From Strongyloides papillosus (lineage: Eukaryota; Nematoda; Chromadorea; Rhabditida; Strongyloididae), in contig SRSI01000050.1 of NCBI GenBank assembly GCA_005656395.1, positions 4,774,001 to 4,838,000 of the forward strand: 64,000 bases of DNA, read 5' to 3'. A program made the translations under genes and the position numbers. Shown piece by piece: positions 58,573 to 64,000 of this stretch (positions within the stretch are counted from its first letter, which is position 1; every line of letters begins with the position of its first letter). The notes beneath the pieces are model-generated. The model was not told the DNA's origin. It saw only the letters and a list, made by a program, of their open reading frames with translations, and searched no databases.

Positions 58573-59318
58573 AAATTACTGTAAACTAATAACAATTATT
58601 ATTTTTATCAAATAAAAAATTTATTTCATATAAACTTTGGAAATATGATAATATATTTTATCATTATGCATATTTTTAATTATTAAAATATTCAAATAAA
58701 GTTTTATTGTGAAATTTTGTTTATCTCCTGATTATTTGTACTCAGAGCATAAATCATGAAAAACTATCTTCTAAATATTTTAATGCATTTTTATTACAAT
58801 GGAATTTTCAGAATTTACATTCAATTCTTAAGTTTTGAAAGAATATTTCTTAATGGTAAACAATGAATTCATCATGGTTGATCTCTTCCAATTAAAAAAT
58901 TACAATTTTTCCACTATAAAAATATAAATAGATATACCTTTCTAATTCTTGAAAATTGCACTTAAAATAAATCATTAAACTGTTTTAAAAAAAATAACCT
59001 TAATAGTCCCAAAGATATCTTCTAGAATATTGTCTAGAATTAAATTATTGGTAAAAAAGTTATTGATTGTATGCTTCCAGTTTTAAAAAACTATAAAAAT
59101 ATTTTTTTAAGAACAATTCATGATATTTATGATCAATTTACATAAAATGTTTGTATATTTCACGTTGAATGTTCTCTGTCAAAATTTAATTTTTGTTGAT
59201 ATAATGGTTCTACTATAATTAACAATAAATAATTAAAAATTAAATAAATATTTACCAATAAAAATATGTATAATAATAAAATTTTTTTCATTTTAATAAA
59301 AATTTGCTACATGCAAGA
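58573..59318. other. Spacer between esterase copies 1 and 2
   Basis: No gene seen. Right two thirds match the other esterase 5' flanks. Confidence 0.5.
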
Positions 59319-61067
59319 ATGATAGTAGTACTTTTACATATCATTTTCTTTCTGATTCAATTATGTGAGTCGCAATCTATAATAAAAACAACATACGGTT
59401 ATATTCAAGGAATAGAAAAAGTAAATTTTAACGTCTATTTTTTTCATTTCTTTTAGCATTTCGAGGAAGGACTTGTAACTGAGTACTTGGGGGTTCCTTT
59501 CGCTAGAAATCCAAGTAAAAATAAAAGATTTATGCCTCCAAGTGAATTAAGCAAAGGAACATGGAAGGAAACATTTATAGCAAAAACAAAAGCAGTGTCC
59601 TGTTATCAATATATCATTAAATATGATTTTGAGCATTTTGATGCTTATAACCCAACAAATAAACTTAGTGAAAATTGTTTGCAACTAAATATGTGGGTTC
59701 CAAAGAATAAAAGTGGTGCTGTTTTTGTTGTCATACATGGTGGTTCATATTCAGGTGGATCAGCTTCATTAGATACTCATAATGGATCAATACTAGCTAT
59801 AAAATCACGTGCTATTGTTATTAATATAAATTATCGTTTAGGGGTCTTTGGATTCGCTTATTTTGGTAGAAATAGTCCAATTAAAGGTAATATGGGTTTC
59901 TTGGACCAGCAAATGGGCATGAAATGGGTTTATGAAAACATTGAAAACTTTGGTGGCAAAAAAGATAAGATAACATTATTTGGTGAAAGTGCTGGTGGGG
60001 CCTCAGTAACAGCACATTTGCTTTCAGAAGGCAGTCACAAATATTTCAGTAGAGTTGTCGTAATGTCAGCAACAATTAACAATCTTTGGACAACAACTTC
60101 TACACAAACAGCACTAAGAAATACAAAAAAACTTGTAAAACACTTAAAATGTAGAGGGAATAGTCTAAGAATATTAAAATGTTTACAAAAAACAAATGTT
60201 AAAAAATTGGTAAAAGCATCAGTCAACTTGCGTAACAGCAAGGTAGCAACCACAAAAGATATATTTGCGCCTATCGATGAAGATGTTGTATTCTTCAAAG
60301 GATCCGTAGATGATAAAATCAAAAAAATGGAAACGAAGAAAGATGCTGATATTTTGTTTTTAAGAAACTCTGATGAAGGAACATATTTCATGATTAAACA
60401 TCTTCCAAAAGCCTTTTGTGCATTTGATCCAAAAAAACACCCAGAATCTTTAGATAACCAATGCCTAATCAATGATCTTTTTTTCAAAGGTATTATCAAA
60501 ATGGCGGCAGATGTTTTTGGATTAAATAATCAAGAAATGGCAGAATTATTTATGATATACAATTCAACTAACCGAACTACGCCTAGAGAAAAAGTAGCAC
60601 TATTTCTTTCCGATACTATAATTGATTGTGAAAGTACTTCATTTATAGACAAGTATTTCAATGTAACAGATAGAAATGTATATTACTCAGAATTTAGGAG
60701 GCGCTCCAGTATAGACAAATATGCTCAATGGATAGGGGCCACACATAGCAGAGAAATAGAATATGTTTTTGGACAACCCTTCAGAAAGCCTTATATGTAT
60801 CATCGAAAACTTTTACAATTCGAAAAAGATTTTTCAGAGAAATTAATGGTTCAACTTGGAGAATTTGCTGAAACAGGAACTATTAAGAATTGGAAAAAGT
60901 TTACCAAGAAGGAAAAAAAAGCTTTCGTTATAGATGATCAATATTGTAACAAAACTTACAAAAAATTTGTTGAAGCAATTAAAAGCACATGTGTTAAATT
61001 AGATAAAATAATAGGAAAACATTCGAATCGTCGAATAATGGAATATCTTAGTAAAATGAATCATTAG
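59319..61067 (+). CDS. Acetylcholinesterase-like secreted esterase, copy 2
   Basis: Exons 59319-59420 and 59457-61067, intron 36 bp, 570 residues. Same first exon structure as its neighbours. Oxyanion HGGSYSGGS, nucleophile FGESAGGAS, acid residue SDEGTYF, His in [13 protein letters not shown]. Choline-site position is Tyr (AYNPTNK). Divergence from copy 1 is spread along the protein. Confidence 0.85.
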
Positions 61068-62051
61068 ATAATTATGTTTTTAAATTTTTATATTAAATTA
61101 AAGTTTATTTCACATAAACTTTGAAAATTTGACAATATATATTATCACTATATATATTCTTGACCATTAAAATATTCAAATTAAGTTATCATTAAATATT
61201 TATATAGATAACAATAAAAAAATAGATTGATTCAAAAATTCTTCCCATTGTAAATAATATCATGTGGAAGGACCATAAGTTCATCAAGATCCACTTTGCA
61301 CTTTATTTCATGTAAAATGCTATAATAATCTTTTGTGTGCTGAAATGTTTACAGAAAAAATGTAGATATTCTTAAACACATAAATATGTCCTTCAGCGTT
61401 GCTTATTTATTAATTCCTACTTATTTCATGATGATTCGTACTCAGAGCCTGAATTTTAAGAATTCATCATTCAAATTCCTGGATCATGGGAAGATATCTT
61501 TTAAAGTTTTAAATATACTTTAATAATAAAAGAATTTTCAGATTTGTTTTAAATTCTTAAACTCTAGAAATATTTTTCTTGTATACAATCAATGAATTCA
61601 TAATGGTTGATCTCTTTTTATTAAAAAAATCAAAATTTATATCATTATATAAATAAAAATACATGCACTTTTTGATTCTTGAAGCTCGTTCCTAAGGTAT
61701 TTTACTAGAAAGTATTGAAATAAAATGAAATTTAAAAGATTTTAAAAATATCTTACAGAGTATTGTCGATAATATAATTTTTAATAAAAAAAACCTATTG
61801 AAAGCATACTTTTTCATTGGATAAAACATATAAATATTTTTCTAACATATAATTTATATTATTTATGATCAATTTCCTTGAAAAGTTATGCCCCAAATTT
61901 AATGTTATCTGTTGCAATTTAATATTTGTGATTGTAATGTTTTTATTATTAATAACTGTAATTAATTAAAAATCAAATAATAATTTACGAACAAAGATAT
62001 TTATAAGTATACTGTTATTTTCATTCTAGTCAAAAATTGATACATTCACGA
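61068..62051. other. Spacer between esterase copies 2 and 3
   Basis: No gene seen. About 61570-62051 matches the other esterase 5' flanks; 61200-61570 is unlike them and AT-rich. Confidence 0.5.
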
Positions 62052-63819
62052 ATGATAGTAGTGCTTTTGCATATAATTTTAATTCTAATTCAATTATGTG
62101 AATCTGAATCTATAATAAAGACACAACACGGTGATATTCAAGGGATAGAAAAAGTAAATTCTAGAGTGTATTACCTATTTTCATTTCTTTTAGACTTTCC
62201 CAGAAGGTGTTGTAACAGAGTACTTAGGAGTTCCTTTCGCTAGAATTAATAGCAAACGTAAAAGATTCATGCCTCCAAGTGAATTGAGAAAACCAGAGTG
62301 GAAGGGGGTATTTCATGCAAAAACAAAATCTATATCATGTTATCAACATCTCATTAAATTTGATTTTGAGCCATTAGATGCTTTTAATCCATCAAACAAG
62401 ATTAGTGAAAATTGCCTAAAATTAAATATGTGGGTTCCACAGAATAAAAGTGGTGCTGTTTTTGTTGTCATCCATGGCGGTTCATTTACACGTGGATCAG
62501 CTTCATTAGTTAATCATAATGGATCAATGCTCGCTATAAAATCACGAGCTATTGTTGTCAATATTAATTACCGTTTAGGAGTCTTCGGATTTCTTTATTT
62601 AGGTGAAAATAGTAAAGTTAGAGGTAATATGGGCCTCTTGGATCAACAAATGGGTTTAAAATGGGTCTATGAAAACATTGAAAAATTCGGTGGCAAGAAA
62701 AACAAGATAACATTATTTGGTGAAAGTGCTGGGGCAGCTTCCGTAACAGCACATTTCCTTTCAAAAGCCAGCTACAAATATTTTAGTAAAGCTGTCGTAA
62801 TGTCAGGAGCAATCAACAATATGTGGGCAACAGTTTCCCCACAAACTGCTCTAGAAAATACAGAGAAACTTGCAAAACTGCTAAAATGTAGAGGAAGTGA
62901 TGCAAGAAAAGTAAGATGTTTACAGAAAGTAAAAGTTAAAAAATTGTTGAAAGCATCAGTTATATTGAGTAAAAATAACCTAGCAGTATTAAAAAATCCA
63001 TTTGCACCAATTGATGCTGATTGTGTATTCTTCAAAGGGTCCGTAAAAGGAAAACTTAGAAAAATGGATATTAAGAATGATGTTGATCTTTTGTATGGAA
63101 GAAATGCTGATGAAGGAACATACTTCATGATTAAACATCTCTCAAATTTGCTTTGTGCATTTGATCCAAAAAAACGTCCTGAATCTGTTGATAACCAATG
63201 TCCACTTAGTGAACTTGCTTTCAAAGGTGTTGTACAAATGGCAGGAAGTGCATTTGGATTTAACGCAAATGAAACCGGAGGATTATTCGCAATATACAAT
63301 GCAATTAAAGAAACTTGTGCCAGAACAAAGGTAGCAAGATTATTTTCTGATGTTATGTTTGATTGTAATAGTGCTTCATTTTTAAACAAGTATTTCAATG
63401 TAGCAAGTAATAAAAACGTATTCGTCTTTGAATTTAGGAGACGTTCATCGATATGTCCCTTTCCTCAGTGGGTGGGTGCAACCCACAATAAACAATTAGA
63501 ATATTTTTTTGGATATCCATTCAGAAAATCTTATATGTATGATCGAAAATTTATACAATTTGAAAAAGAATATTCAGAGAAATTGATGGTTCAACTTGGA
63601 GAATTTGCTGAAAAGGGAACAATAAAAAACTGGAAAAAGTTTACCAAAGAAGAAAGGAAAGCTTTAGTTATAGATGATGAATATTGTAACAAAACTTCTA
63701 GAAAATATATAGATTCAACTCCATACACATGTGTTCAATTAAATAGCTTATTACAAAGAGTTACAACTCGTCTAAACATGGAGTATATGAATAAAATGAA
63801 ACTTAGTCAGAATGAATAG
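62052..63819 (+). CDS. Acetylcholinesterase-like secreted esterase, copy 3
   Basis: Exons 62052-62153 and 62194-63819, intron 40 bp, 575 residues. An upstream in-frame Met/Leu start at 62037 is not needed; ATG at 62052 matches the other copies. Oxyanion HGGSFTRGS, nucleophile FGESAGAAS, acid residue ADEGTYF, His in [13 protein letters not shown]. Choline-site position is Phe (AFNPSNK). Last copy in the window; the cluster may continue to the right. Confidence 0.85.
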
Positions 63820-64000
63820 AATTCATTATAATCTAGTTGATATGAATGCTTTGGTATGAAATTAAAAATCCATTTCATATAAAATTTGGAATTTAGCGTG
63901 TTCTAAACTATTATAAGCCCTTATATCTTGAATTTAGCTACTAATTACTTTCTTTCTATATTATTAACCATTCATTCTTAAGATTAAGAATAAAACTGTT
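63820..64000. other. 3' flank of esterase copy 3
   Basis: No gene seen in the remaining bases. Confidence 0.4.

Noticed and set aside
62772..63398. Long minus-strand frame under esterase copy 3 (similar ones under copies 1 and 2)
   Set aside because: Antisense shadow of the conserved esterase coding region.
1..64000. tRNA, rRNA, CRISPR or bacterial-type operon features
   Set aside because: None could be recognised by eye, and spliced genes and composition show nuclear animal DNA.

Overview
The window is a very AT-rich piece of animal nuclear DNA. Genes have tiny GT-AG introns (mostly 31-51 bp), proteins are nematode-like (a collagen XV/XVIII-endostatin gene, a transthyretin-like protein, acetylcholinesterase-like esterases), and large runs of small secreted proteins sit in tandem arrays. 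This combination is what I would expect of a parasitic roundworm of the Strongyloides group. The genus is an inference from base composition and gene content.

Layout. (1) 103-5649 (+): most of a collagen XV/XVIII (cle-1-type) gene with a thrombospondin-N/laminin-G-like domain, interrupted Gly-X-Y repeats, trimerisation region and C-terminal endostatin; its first exon(s) lie left of the window. (2) 6284-7406 (+) and 19249-20371 (+): two almost identical 3-beta-hydroxysteroid dehydrogenase-like genes, each followed by the same minus-strand secreted genes, so they mark a segmental duplication. (3) 7747-12880 and 20702-37567 (-): a tandem array of about 25 small secreted proteins with a cystatin-like pattern (16 intact, 9 disrupted), repeating about every 0.6-1.3 kb, with a conserved promoter and three or four small transposon insertions. 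(4) 15158-17685 (+): a carboxylesterase fused to a von Willebrand A-like domain. (5) 18100-18912 (-): a decayed gene. (6) 40527-42459 (+): Mediator subunit 15; 44206-44667 (+): transthyretin-like; 45088-48226 (+): RNA helicase A-type DEAH helicase with one frame break. (7) 48702-55059 (+): a second tandem family of small secreted precursors with a furin-type site followed by a very basic tail, plus a Thr-rich basic-tailed secreted protein at 55685-56332. (8) 56804-63819 (+): three tandem acetylcholinesterase-like esterases.

Housekeeping or conserved genes (collagen, MED15, helicase, TTR) are single-copy and interleaved with lineage-expanded secreted families (cystatin-like, basic-tailed, esterase). 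That is the layout known for parasitism-associated gene clusters in Strongyloides. The most notable items are the cystatin-like array, the two paralogous loci whose shifted frame encodes a matching 61-residue Cys/Arg-rich secreted peptide, and the basic-tailed precursor family.
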